This document shows, in pieces, positions 1-7,917 of a DNA stretch of 26,519 nt. Below the pieces are notes generated by a model. That model worked only from the letters and a program-made list of their open reading frames with translations, was not told the DNA's origin and did not search any database. The stretch lies in contig CAZFZT010000043.1 of the NCBI GenBank assembly GCA_964523675.1, positions 1 through 26,519 of the forward strand, in the 5' to 3' direction. The translations under genes and the position numbers were made by a program. This DNA is from CAZFZT01 sp964523675 (GTDB lineage Bacteria > Planctomycetota > Phycisphaerae > Phycisphaerales > SM1A02). Position 1 is the first letter of the stretch. Each line of letters begins with the position of its first letter.

Positions 1-3000
1 CCGATCCTTCTTGTCACGGCTCACCTTGATGAGGCGGACGAAGCCATCGACGAACTCGGTTCGCTGGGCATCGAAGCCGCGCGTTTCCCAGCTATTGAAT
101 ACGCGCCGGGTGAATCCAATCTGAACCTCGAACTGCTTGCAGAGCGGCTGACGCTCATCAATCGCGTTCAAGTCGGTGACGGCCCGGCTGTGATCGCAGC
201 GCCCATTGCCGCCCTCATGCAGAAAGTGCCCGCCGCTGCACAGCTTGAGCGCGGGCTGCGCATCATTGAGATCGGCACGAAGATCGATCCGCATGAGTTC
301 GCCACATGGCTGACAGACGCTGGCTACGTGAGGGTCGAAAACATCGAAAACCCCGGCGAGTTCGCCGTTCGCGGCGGCATCATCGACATCTTTCCGCCGG
401 CGGCTTCGGCGCCGGCCCGGCTGGACCTCTTCGGTGATGAGGTCGAGGCGATGTATGAGGTCGATGTCGCGACCATGGGATCCGACCGCCGGCTCGATCG
501 CATTGAGGTCATCGGCGGCAAGCAGCTGATGTCGCACAGTTTCGCCGCGGAGACGCTGTTCACCGAGAATCTTCCTAAGAACACTCGCGCGATCCTTGCG
601 GAGTTCCTTGAGATTTCAGAACAAGGAAGGGCGTATTTCGAGCGCGTCAGCGACGCCAGCGCCATCGTACCTGTGCAGGAAGTCTTCAAGTCGCTCATGC
701 TCCGCACCGCCTGCACCGTGCAGGTCAGTCATCTGGTTGGAGGGGACGACGATTCGATCGCACTCCCCGTCGAGCCGCTGCCCGGCTTCTCGGAGAACGC
801 ATCTGAAGCGGTGGCTGAGCTGGTGGAACTCAGCGCGCGAGACGAGACCTTTGTGCTGTGTCAGAATGAAGGCGAATGCCAGCGCATGGGCGAGCTGCTC
901 GAAGAGTTCGCTGCCGATGCGCAGGTGACTATTGAGGAGCGCTATCTGCATCGCGGCTTTATCTGGAGATCACCCGCCGGCGCATCAGCGCCGCGTGGCC
1001 TTGCGCTGGTCCCCTACCACGAGCTGCTTCACCGTTTCCATACTCGCCGCCGAGCACGCAGGTTCAAGACATCCTCGCGCGCGATGGATACGTTCCTTGA
1101 CCTCCAACCCGGCGACTATGTGGTGCATCGTGAGCACGGCATCGCGCAGTTCACGGGGCTGCACACTATGGAAGGCGCGACGGGCGCGCCCGAAGAGTAT
1201 CTGACGCTGGAGTTTGCGCGCGGCGCCAAACTGCACGTGCCGGTCTCCAAGATCGACTACGTCCAGAAGTACATTGGCGCATTCACCGGCTCACCCGAGC
1301 TTTCAACGCTGGGCGGCCGCAAGTGGAAGCGACAGAAAGAACAGGTGCGCGATGCGGTGCGTGACTTTGCCGCTGAGATGCTGCGTATTCAGGCGGCGCG
1401 CGAAGCCATGCCCGGCATCAGGTACCCGGCCGACACCGCGTGGCAGAAGGAGTTTGAGGCCGAGTTTCCCTACGAGGAAACGGAAGACCAACTCGCGGCA
1501 GTCTCTGCGATCAAGCGCGATATGAGCGATCGCAAGCCAATGGATCGACTTGTCTGCGGCGATGTCGGCTTCGGCAAAACGGAAGTCGCGATGCGCGCCG
1601 CGTTCAAAGCCGCGGAGTACGGCAAGCAGGTCGCGGTTCTTGTGCCCACCACCGTCCTTTGCGAGCAACACGAGAGAACCTTCCGCGAACGCTTCGCTGA
1701 CTATCCATTCCGAATCGAATCGGTCAGCAGATTCAAATCCAAAGGTGAGCAGACGCAGATTCTGAAGGCGCTCCAGACCGGACAGGTGGACATCATTATC
1801 GGGACGCACCGCCTGCTCTCGAAAGATGTCAAGTTCAGCGACCTTGGCCTGGTCATCATCGACGAAGAGCAGCGCTTCGGTGTGGAACACAAACAGAAGC
1901 TGCTCCAGTTCCGTGCGACCGCCGACGTCCTTACGCTCAGCGCAACGCCCATTCCGCGAACGCTTCATATGTCGCTGCTCGGCCTGCGCGACATTTCCTC
2001 GCTGTCAACGCCGCCGCTCGACCGAAGAGCGATCGTCACCGAGGTGCTCGGCTACGACTCCCGCCGCATCAAGCAGGCCATCGAACGTGAACTTGCCCGT
2101 GAGGGCCAGGTGTTCTTCGTACACAATCGCGTTCACAACATCCAGGCCATCGCGCACGATGTGCAACAACTTGCGCCTGATGCGCGGATCATCGTCGGCC
2201 ACGGCCAGATGCCGATGCGCGAGCTCGAAGCCGTCATGCTCAAATTCATCCGGGGACAAGCAGACATTCTCGTGTGCACCACCATTATCGAATCAGGCAT
2301 CGATATTCCCCGCGCCAACACCATGTTCATCAATGACGCCGATATGTTCGGCCTCTCTGAGCTGCACCAGCTCCGTGGGCGCGTCGGCCGCTTCAAGCAC
2401 CGCGCGTATTGCTACATGATGGTTTCGCCCGACAAAGTGCTCAGCGAGGTCGCCATGAAGCGGCTGCGCGCGATTGAGAGCTTCTCGATGCTCGGAGCGG
2501 GCTTCAAGATCGCGCTGCGCGATCTTGAAATTCGTGGAGCTGGATCGCTGCTCGGACAGGAACAGTCCGGCCACATCGCGGCTGTTGGCTATGAAATGTA
2601 CTGTCAACTTCTCGAGCAGGAGGTGGCGGCTCTCAAGAATGTGAAGCGCGTCAGCGCCATCGAGACGACGATTGACATCGGCATCAACGGCTCGCTGCCA
2701 CGCGGTTACATTCCATCGGACATGCGGCGGATGGACGCCTATCGCCGCATCAGCATCGCCGACGATTTCGAAACGCTCGACCAGGCCCGGCGCGACCTCA
2801 TCAGCGCGTATGGCGATTTGCCGCGGGCCGCCAAGACGCTCTTTGATCTCGCTGAAATCAGAATCGCAGCAGCCATGATCGATGTGGTGACGATGACCCG
2901 CCATGAGAACGATATCATTTTTAGAACGAGCAACCCGCAGCTGCTCGAAGAGCGCATGCATGCCGCAAAGGGTTCGCTGCGCCTCGTCGGCCAGCCCGAC

Positions 3001-3114
3001 GCGAAGGGAATCACCGAGGTCTACTACCGCCCGCCAGCTGGATACTTTGAAGGCGGTACGCTGCTCAATGTCCTGCGCCAGCGGTTAAGAGGTCCACAAC
3101 CGGTCGCCGTCTGA
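1..3114 (+). CDS. mfd: Transcription-repair coupling factor Mfd (5' end outside window)
   Basis: Mfd is a superfamily-2 DNA translocase. It removes RNA polymerase stalled at lesions and recruits UvrA for nucleotide-excision repair. The reading frame is open from base 1, so the N-terminus lies upstream; about 1037 codons are present against roughly 1150 in E. coli, leaving about 100 missing. In order one sees the end of the UvrB-like module (to about base 700), then the RNA-polymerase-interacting CarD-like domain around 1110-1300 (DYVVHREHGIAQFTGL). Next is the RecG-like motor, with a Walker A (GDVGFGKTEV) near 1558, a DEEQ box near 1861, LSATPIPRT near 1939 and RGRVGRFKHRAYCY near 2374. The C-terminal TRCF regulatory domain follows at about 2640-3090. 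An internal ATG at 190 is not the real start, because coding continues upstream of it. No clear intrinsic terminator follows. The identification is secure. Confidence 0.97.
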   Translation, partial: PILLVTAHLDEADEAIDELGSLGIEAARFPAIEYAPGESNLNLELLAERLTLINRVQVGDGPAVIAAPIAALMQKVPAAAQLERGLRIIEIGTKIDPHEFATWLTDAGYVRVENIENPGEFAVRGGIIDIFPPAASAPARLDLFGDEVEAMYEVDVATMGSDRRLDRIEVIGGKQLMSHSFAAETLFTENLPKNTRAILAEFLEISEQGRAYFERVSDASAIVPVQEVFKSLMLRTACTVQVSHLVGGDDDSIALPVEPLPGFSENASEAVAELVELSARDETFVLCQNEGECQRMGELLEEFAADAQVTIEERYLHRGFIWRSPAGASAPRGLALVPYHELLHRFHTRRRARRFKTSSRAMDTFLDLQPGDYVVHREHGIAQFTGLHTMEGATGAPEEYLTLEFARGAKLHVPVSKIDYVQKYIGAFTGSPELSTLGGRKWKRQKEQVRDAVRDFAAEMLRIQAAREAMPGIRYPADTAWQKEFEAEFPYEETEDQLAAVSAIKRDMSDRKPMDRLVCGDVGFGKTEVAMRAAFKAAEYGKQVAVLVPTTVLCEQHERTFRERFADYPFRIESVSRFKSKGEQTQILKALQTGQVDIIIGTHRLLSKDVKFSDLGLVIIDEEQRFGVEHKQKLLQFRATADVLTLSATPIPRTLHMSLLGLRDISSLSTPPLDRRAIVTEVLGYDSRRIKQAIERELAREGQVFFVHNRVHNIQAIAHDVQQLAPDARIIVGHGQMPMRELEAVMLKFIRGQADILVCTTIIESGIDIPRANTMFINDADMFGLSELHQLRGRVGRFKHRAYCYMMVSPDKVLSEVAMKRLRAIESFSMLGAGFKIALRDLEIRGAGSLLGQEQSGHIAAVGYEMYCQLLEQEVAALKNVKRVSAIETTIDIGINGSLPRGYIPSDMRRMDAYRRISIADDFETLDQARRDLISAYGDLPRAAKTLFDLAEIRIAAAMIDVVTMTRHENDIIFRTSNPQLLEERMHAAKGSLRLVGQPDAKGITEVYYRPPAGYFEGGTLLNVLRQRLRGPQPVAV

Positions 3115-3248
3115 CGTGCCCTGGATGCGTGGATAATGCAGCATCTCAACCCCAGTGATCGCGCATTGCATAACCGGCAATCAATTCGTTCATCGCCACG
3201 CTGCTGCCCTTGCGGAGTCTGACGGTTCGTGATATCCTCCTGTGTCCC

Positions 3249-3863
3249 ATGAGTCCACAACAGACGACAGTGAAGAGGCGCCGTGGCAGGCCGCGGCGCG
3301 TTGGTCCTCCTACCGTTGCGAAGCGCTGGCATACCGTCGATTGGGAGCAGACCGATGCCGCAATCGGCCAGCAGATGGGCGTGACGCGCCAGCGCGTGAA
3401 TCAGATTCGGCAGATTCTCGGCAAGAAGCGCACGCCGCCGCCGCTACCCTCTGAAATAGCCGGCAAATGGCTCCAGCGCAATCGCAAGCGCGCCCCGCAG
3501 ATGACTTCAGTTGAGGCCGCCGAAGCCGCCGGCGTGACGCTCCATGCGATGCGCAACGCCGCGTCAAAGATGAGAATCCGCTTTCGTCGGGATCGCAAGC
3601 CGGCGGCGTGGCGCAACATGCCGATCAACTGGTCATTGCCCGCAGGCGACATCCAGGAGATCTGGCGACTGCCCGACAATACCGCCGCCAACATGCGCTC
3701 GCGCGGCGAAGTGCCCCAACAAAAGTGGCACAAAGCCCATGACGCCGGCAACCGCGCCTATCAGACCGCCCTCCGCCGCGAGCACGAGAAGGCAAAACAA
3801 TACTGGCGCAAGCACAGTGATCCATACAAGTCTCTCAGACGCCGCAAGGCAAAGTCGCGTTGA
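3249..3863 (+). CDS. Small basic DNA-binding protein with AT-hook-like N-terminus and HTH
   Basis: This is a 204-residue, strongly basic protein of unknown function. Near the N-terminus is an AT-hook-like segment, KRRRGRPRR (about residues 9-17), with the G-R-P core that binds the minor groove of AT-rich DNA. It is followed by a helix-turn-helix resembling sigma-factor region 4 (IGQQMGVTRQRVNQIRQ, about residues 40-56). A second HTH-like stretch (SVEAAEAAGVTLHAMRNAASKM) lies near residues 90-112. The C-terminus is rich in Lys and Arg. The ATG at 3249 is chosen because the in-frame TTG at 3210 adds only 13 residues of no recognisable character; neither start has a strong Shine-Dalgarno. The gene follows mfd after about 135 bp. 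A nucleoid-associated or regulatory role is inference from composition and motifs. Confidence 0.7.
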   Translation: MSPQQTTVKRRRGRPRRVGPPTVAKRWHTVDWEQTDAAIGQQMGVTRQRVNQIRQILGKKRTPPPLPSEIAGKWLQRNRKRAPQMTSVEAAEAAGVTLHAMRNAASKMRIRFRRDRKPAAWRNMPINWSLPAGDIQEIWRLPDNTAANMRSRGEVPQQKWHKAHDAGNRAYQTALRREHEKAKQYWRKHSDPYKSLRRRKAKSR

Positions 3864-3982
3864 CCGCTTGAGAAAGGCCGCCGCCATTGCAACAGCGGCC
3901 TACAATGATGCCGCATCTCCATGACTTGACGGGCGATCGTTTGTTTTCTTTCAACGACAATCGCTAAACAAGGAGGTGTGAC

Positions 3983-4242
3983 ATGCCACGCAACAACGAC
4001 TTCGTCGATCGTCACGATCGCTTCGATCTGCATTCCTTTCAAGGACGATTGCTTTCGATGCGCCGATAAGCAAGCGCCGGCGCGGCTACCCGTCCGAGCA
4101 GCGCGTCAAACGCGGTGACCGAGGCGTGCAGACGACGATCGGCCACAAGGAGTTTATCGAGAAACTCGGCCGCAATGATCCATGTCCCTGCGGCAGCGGA
4201 CTGCGCTTCAAGACCTGCTGCATGCGCACCGGCCGCTTTTGA
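3983..4242 (+). pseudogene. SEC-C zinc-motif small protein, apparently split by a -1 frameshift
   Basis: A very strong Shine-Dalgarno (AAGGAGGTG, 3970-3978) precedes an ATG at 3983 that opens a 28-codon frame (MPRNNDFVDRHDRFDL...), stopped by TAA at 4067. The -1 frame is open from 3982 to the TGA at 4240. It encodes a basic stretch (SKRRRGYPSEQRVKRGDRG) and then a textbook SEC-C metal-binding motif, GRNDPCPCGSGLRFKTCC, near the end. SEC-C motifs bind zinc through C-x-C...CC/CH ligands, as in the SecA tail. The second frame has no ATG before the zinc motif and no SD, so the two halves most simply belong to one protein of about 86 residues. A single-base deletion between about 4000 and 4069 would separate them. 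I see no canonical slippery heptamer, so mutation or sequencing error is likelier than programmed frameshifting. A GTG in the second frame could start a 38-residue product. Confidence 0.65.
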
Positions 4243-4282
4243 CGGCGCGAATCGCAGTGAGTATCGAAGATGAAGGTGAATC

Positions 4283-4312
4283 GGACGCGCCTCCCCAAGG
4301 GGCGCGTCCTTT
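4283..4312 (+). terminator. Intrinsic terminator after the SEC-C gene
   Basis: A 9-bp GC-rich stem (GGACGCGCC at 4283-4291 pairing with GGCGCGTCC at 4301-4309) has a short loop in which CC and GG can extend the pairing, and is followed by TTT. It lies about 40 bp after the SEC-C stop and about 30 bp before the end of the convergent macrodomain gene. It could therefore serve the plus-strand gene and possibly both directions. The T-tract is short. Confidence 0.7.
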
Positions 4313-4344
4313 GATTGGCAGCGCCCCACCGGCCAGGGGCGGTG

Positions 4345-4878
4345 CTATGTGTATTGCTCCAGCGCGAGTTCATGCGCATGCAGCGCATCGTCGCCCCACA
4401 GCACGAACCTGATAAGACGCACACGACGAAGCGTCTGCACGCGTTGCACGACGGTCTCTGTTGCAACCTGCGCCGCATCGTTGATCGGGTAACCAAAGAC
4501 GCCGGTGGAGATTGCAGGGAAGGCAATCGACGTGAGGTGGTGCTGCTCCGCGAGTGTGAGCGCGCTAGCGTAGCAGGAGGCGAGCAGGTCGGCTGCCGGC
4601 TCGTCGCTGCCGTACACCGGACCGAGGACATGGATGATGTGGCGGTTGGGCAGGTTGAACGCGGGCGTAATGACGGCTTGGCCGGGACGGATCGGGGCGA
4701 GTGGCCCGCAGGCACGCGCCAGTTCCTCGCCGGCCGCGCGGTGAATCGCGCCTGCGACTCCCCCACCCGGCTGCAACCGCGCGTTCGCAGCATTCACGAT
4801 CACATCCACATCAGGCTGATCCGTGATGTCGCCTTCCACGCATTCGATGATCGAGTTTTCGCGGGTGATTTGCATCAT
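4345..4878 (-). CDS. Macrodomain protein (O-acetyl-ADP-ribose deacetylase / MacroD-YmdB type)
   Basis: A 177-residue single-domain macrodomain, the usual length for this family. Members bind ADP-ribose and hydrolyse O-acetyl-ADP-ribose or remove mono-ADP-ribose from acidic residues. Visible ligand-site motifs are EGDITDQ near residue 16 (adenine contact), VNAAN at about 28-32, the glycine-rich GGGVAGAIHRAAG loop at about 38-50, and the diphosphate loop ISTGVFGYP near residue 124. The Asn of NAAN and the GGGV loop are the residues associated with hydrolase activity in MacroD-type enzymes. Two consecutive ATGs (4878, 4875) start the gene. It lies 69 bp downstream of HMG-CoA lyase on the same strand and may be co-transcribed, although no functional link is obvious. 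The substrate in vivo is not deducible here. Confidence 0.93.
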   Translation of the reverse strand: MMQITRENSIIECVEGDITDQPDVDVIVNAANARLQPGGGVAGAIHRAAGEELARACGPLAPIRPGQAVITPAFNLPNRHIIHVLGPVYGSDEPAADLLASCYASALTLAEQHHLTSIAFPAISTGVFGYPINDAAQVATETVVQRVQTLRRVRLIRFVLWGDDALHAHELALEQYT

Positions 4879-4947
4879 TCGTCCAGCAGCGCAGTGCCTG
4901 CGCTCTTTGCGTCTATTCCCTCTTGACCTATTGATCTATCGTGTGCC

Positions 4948-5862
4948 TCACCCGCTATCGACGGAGAAGACGCGGCCGGGAAGAGGACGTCGGAGCACTC
5001 CGCGAATGTACTTGCCCGCTGCAAACAGCCGCTGCATATCGATGCCGGTTTCGTAACCGTCGCGTGCAAAGAGATGTGCGAGGTCTTCGGTGGCGACGTT
5101 ACCTGCCGCTCCTGGCGCAAACGGGCAGCCGCCGATCCCGGCGCATGAGGCGTCGAAACTGCGCACGCCGATGCGCGACGCTGCGAACACGCAAGCCAGC
5201 GCGGTGCCGCGCGTGTCATGCATGTGCAGCGTGGTTTGCGCCGGCTGTAAGACATTCCCAATCGCTTCATACAGTCGCTCAATGTCAGAAGGCGTTGCGA
5301 TGCCGATCGTCTCGCCAAGATCAAAGTCGTCATTCTTCGGATCGACGCCTGCGTCGATCAGTTTCCTAACGACATCGCATACACGCTTCGGCTCGACGGC
5401 CCCTTCATACGGGCAGTGTACGACACAACTCACATACGCACGAACCGGCACGCCCGCCGCCTTCGCTTGCACGATCACGGGCTTGAAGCGATTGATGGTC
5501 TCATCAATGCTTGCGTTTGTGTTCTTCTTCGCAAATGTCTCTGAGGCGGCGGTGAAGATGGCGACCTTGTCCGGGCGCAGTTTCACGCCAAGCGACATCG
5601 CGCGCTCAAGGCCCTTTTCATTGGGGACGAGCGCCGAGTACACCACGCCTTCCTTGCGCTCAATCAGCCGAAACAGCTCTTCCGTGTCGGCGAGTTGCGG
5701 CACCCATTGCGGGCTGACAAAACTGCCGACTTCGATCTCCGCCACGCCCGCTGCGCTAAGCAGATTGATGAACTCCACCTTCTGATCAGTGGCGATCGCG
5801 ACGGGTTCATTCTGCAAACCGTCGCGTGGGCCGACTTCCGTGATGCGAATGCGAGAGGACAT
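4948..5862 (-). CDS. mvaB: Hydroxymethylglutaryl-CoA lyase
   Basis: A 304-residue TIM-barrel enzyme of the HMGL-like family. It cleaves 3-hydroxy-3-methylglutaryl-CoA to acetyl-CoA and acetoacetate, the last step of leucine catabolism. Family signatures are present in order: EVGPRDGLQNE near residue 8 (catalytic Arg-Asp and metal ligand), GSFVSPQWVPQLAD near 42, the CVVHCPYEG segment near 146, LHMHDTRG near 213 (metal-binding histidines), and the HMG-CoA-lyase hallmark GIGGCPFAPGAAGN near 240 with the active-site loop cysteine. That cysteine loop separates it from isopropylmalate or homocitrate synthases. Length matches bacterial MvaB. No other leucine-degradation genes (liu/mcc) are in the window. 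It is divergent from the hydrolase gene at 5984. Confidence 0.96.
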   Translation of the reverse strand: MSSRIRITEVGPRDGLQNEPVAIATDQKVEFINLLSAAGVAEIEVGSFVSPQWVPQLADTEELFRLIERKEGVVYSALVPNEKGLERAMSLGVKLRPDKVAIFTAASETFAKKNTNASIDETINRFKPVIVQAKAAGVPVRAYVSCVVHCPYEGAVEPKRVCDVVRKLIDAGVDPKNDDFDLGETIGIATPSDIERLYEAIGNVLQPAQTTLHMHDTRGTALACVFAASRIGVRSFDASCAGIGGCPFAPGAAGNVATEDLAHLFARDGYETGIDMQRLFAAGKYIRGVLRRPLPGRVFSVDSG

Positions 5863-5983
5863 CAGGGCATGATATGTGTGGAGGGATGGAGGAGCGAAGA
5901 GGCACAGGAGCGAAGGGAGTGACGGCTCACACGGAACATCTTCGTGCCTTCGCCTTTAGTCCTTGATCTCATATCATCTGCCG

Positions 5984-6817
5984 ATGCTGGGCTTTCTGCT
6001 TTTTCTTCTCTGCGCCGCGACTCTAGTCGTGCTTGCGATGACGATCGCCATCGTGCGCCATGTGAAATATCCACTGCGGCGGAGCGGGGCGTATGCAGCG
6101 AGGCGTGGGCTTGCTTTCGATCCCGGTGACCTCGAGCTGCGCTATGAATCATGGACGCTTGATCGTCCGGGTGCCGCGCTGCCTGTATGGGAAATCGACT
6201 TTGAACTTGACCCGGATGAGTCGCCCCGGTGGTCGGTTGTCTTTATTCATGACTGGCGTGAATCACGCATTGATGCGCTCACGCTGATTTCTTACTGGCG
6301 CGGCTGGACGCAACATGCGGTTCTCTACGACCTGCGCGGCCACGGGGAGTCATCGCCTGGGCCGGCGCGACTGGGGTGCGGCGAGGTTGATGATCTTCTC
6401 GCCCTGCTCGCACATCTCGACGAAGAACGCCGCATCCTCCTCGCAGGACACGGTTTGGGGGCAAACCTCGCACTGACTGCGGCGGCTCGATCAGGCGAAT
6501 CTGGCGGGCGCATCGGAGGAGTCATTGCAGTTGATTCATACAGCGATTTCCATGCGCGACTTCGCACCGTCCTGCGGGAGAAGGAGCATCCGCACCGGCC
6601 GATGACGAAACTCGCCATGTGGTGGTTCAGGATGACCGGCTGCCGGCCGCTGCTTGTGGATGAAGCGGACATTGCACGGCTGGAAGTGCCGACGCTGCTT
6701 CTAGATGAGTGGAATGATGAGAAGGTTGATGCGTTTTTGCAGAGGATTGTTGAGGATGGATCGACTTCTACGCCGGACCCTTCAGGCAGTGAATGCTCCG
6801 CTGCACGCCGCGTCTAA
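5984..6817 (+). CDS. Membrane-anchored alpha/beta-hydrolase-fold protein lacking the nucleophile Ser
   Basis: A 277-residue protein. An N-terminal hydrophobic helix (LGFLLFLLCAATLVVLAMTIAIV, residues about 2-24) is followed by an alpha/beta-hydrolase fold. Fold landmarks are the VVFIHDW strand-turn (oxyanion region), LYDLRGHGES, and the nucleophile-elbow position LLAGHGLGANLAL. The elbow reads G-H-G-L-G instead of G-x-S-x-G: residue 157 is Gly (GGT at 6452-6454) where the catalytic Ser should be. No conserved C-terminal His is evident after the LLLDEWND segment. The protein may therefore be a pseudoenzyme or use different chemistry. The ATG at 5984 is preferred to the TTG at 5963, because it starts immediately before the membrane segment. 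The stop codon overlaps that of the convergent MscS gene (6814-6817). Confidence 0.8.
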   Translation: MLGFLLFLLCAATLVVLAMTIAIVRHVKYPLRRSGAYAARRGLAFDPGDLELRYESWTLDRPGAALPVWEIDFELDPDESPRWSVVFIHDWRESRIDALTLISYWRGWTQHAVLYDLRGHGESSPGPARLGCGEVDDLLALLAHLDEERRILLAGHGLGANLALTAAARSGESGGRIGGVIAVDSYSDFHARLRTVLREKEHPHRPMTKLAMWWFRMTGCRPLLVDEADIARLEVPTLLLDEWNDEKVDAFLQRIVEDGSTSTPDPSGSECSAARRV

Positions 6818-7902
6818 ATGGTCTCGCGATCGGTGCTGCGATCATCCAGGTTGACGCGCGCCCGTGGGAGGGCATCGGGATATTCGCGCTGGAGGTAGTC
6901 GATCAATTTCTCGCGCAGGTACACGCGCAGATCCCATGCATCTCCTGAGCTTGCTGCACTAATGAGCGCTCGAACTTGCATAGTGCGCTCGGTGGCGTCA
7001 GTAACTTGGAGCGCGCACACACGGCCGTCCCACTTCTCATGATCCTTGACCAGCCGCTCGAGTTCCTCGCGCACGGCCTGCACCGGCACGGTGTAATCGA
7101 GGTGGAGGAACACAGTGCCGAGAATGTGCGCGGTTTCACGTGTCCAGTTCTGGAACGGCTCGGTGATGAACCTCGCGAAAGGGACGATGAGTCGCCGCTC
7201 ATCCCAGATGCGAACGACGACATAGGTCGCGGTGATGTGTTCGATGCGGCCGAACTCGCCCTCCACGACGACGACATCATCGAGGCGTATTGGCTGCGTC
7301 ATCGCCAGTTGCACGCCGGCGATGAGGTTCTCCAGCACCGGTCGGGCAGCGAAGCCGATCACAAGCCCCGCAAGACCGGCCGATGCAAGCAGTCCCGCAC
7401 CGAGTTCGCGCACCGTTTCAAGAGTCATGAGCGCTGCCCCGACCCCGATAACAACGACGAACACCATCAGCGTTCGCGCAAGAACCGTCACCTGCGTATG
7501 GACTCGCCGCGCTTCGAGATTATCTGCAACATCAACACGGTGGCGATCCTTGATGTAGCGCTCGGCTATCGAGATGATGACTACAACCAGCCAGACCGCA
7601 GAGGCGATCATGGCAAAGCCGAGCACATTCCGCACGAATTCGCGGTGGCTTTCAGGGACGAAGACCACAATCGCTGGCATCGCGATCTGGACGGCGAGCA
7701 GCGGAAACGTCAAGAGCATCGGCCGCCGCACGCGCTCGACAGCGACTTGAGCCAGCCCGTACTGCGAACGATTCGCTGCGCGCCTGGCGATGCCAAACAC
7801 AAGCCAATGCGCGCACAACCCTACAAGTGCCGCCACTCCTCCATACGCACTCGCCCACAGCCAGTTCTGCCAGAGGATGTCCGGCGGATTCACGTCAGGC
7901 AT
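6814..7902 (-). CDS. MscS-family mechanosensitive ion channel
   Basis: A 362-residue inner-membrane channel protein of the small-conductance MscS family, which opens under membrane tension to release solutes during hypo-osmotic shock. Hydrophobic segments lie at about residues 12-35, 60-82, 88-112 and 138-160. They are followed by the pore-lining helix and its signature (GAGLLASAGLAGLVIGFA, then ENLIAGV and the RLDDVV beta-domain entry) at about 167-210. The remaining C-terminal part (WDERRLIVPFARF and beyond) is the cytoplasmic beta and alpha-beta vestibule. It has four predicted helices instead of the three of E. coli MscS, which is common in the wider family. It starts 15 bp after the coiled-coil gene at 7918-8709, so the two are probably one operon. 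The stop codon overlaps that of the convergent hydrolase gene. Confidence 0.93.
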   Translation of the reverse strand: MPDVNPPDILWQNWLWASAYGGVAALVGLCAHWLVFGIARRAANRSQYGLAQVAVERVRRPMLLTFPLLAVQIAMPAIVVFVPESHREFVRNVLGFAMIASAVWLVVVIISIAERYIKDRHRVDVADNLEARRVHTQVTVLARTLMVFVVVIGVGAALMTLETVRELGAGLLASAGLAGLVIGFAARPVLENLIAGVQLAMTQPIRLDDVVVVEGEFGRIEHITATYVVVRIWDERRLIVPFARFITEPFQNWTRETAHILGTVFLHLDYTVPVQAVREELERLVKDHEKWDGRVCALQVTDATERTMQVRALISAASSGDAWDLRVYLREKLIDYLQREYPDALPRARVNLDDRSTDRETI

Positions 7903-7917
7903 GTTGATGATGAACGA

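Noticed and set aside
4030..4069. Programmed -1 ribosomal frameshift in the SEC-C gene
   Set aside because: No X-XXY-YYZ slippery heptamer is present in the overlap and no obvious stimulatory structure follows, so a plain indel is the simpler reading.
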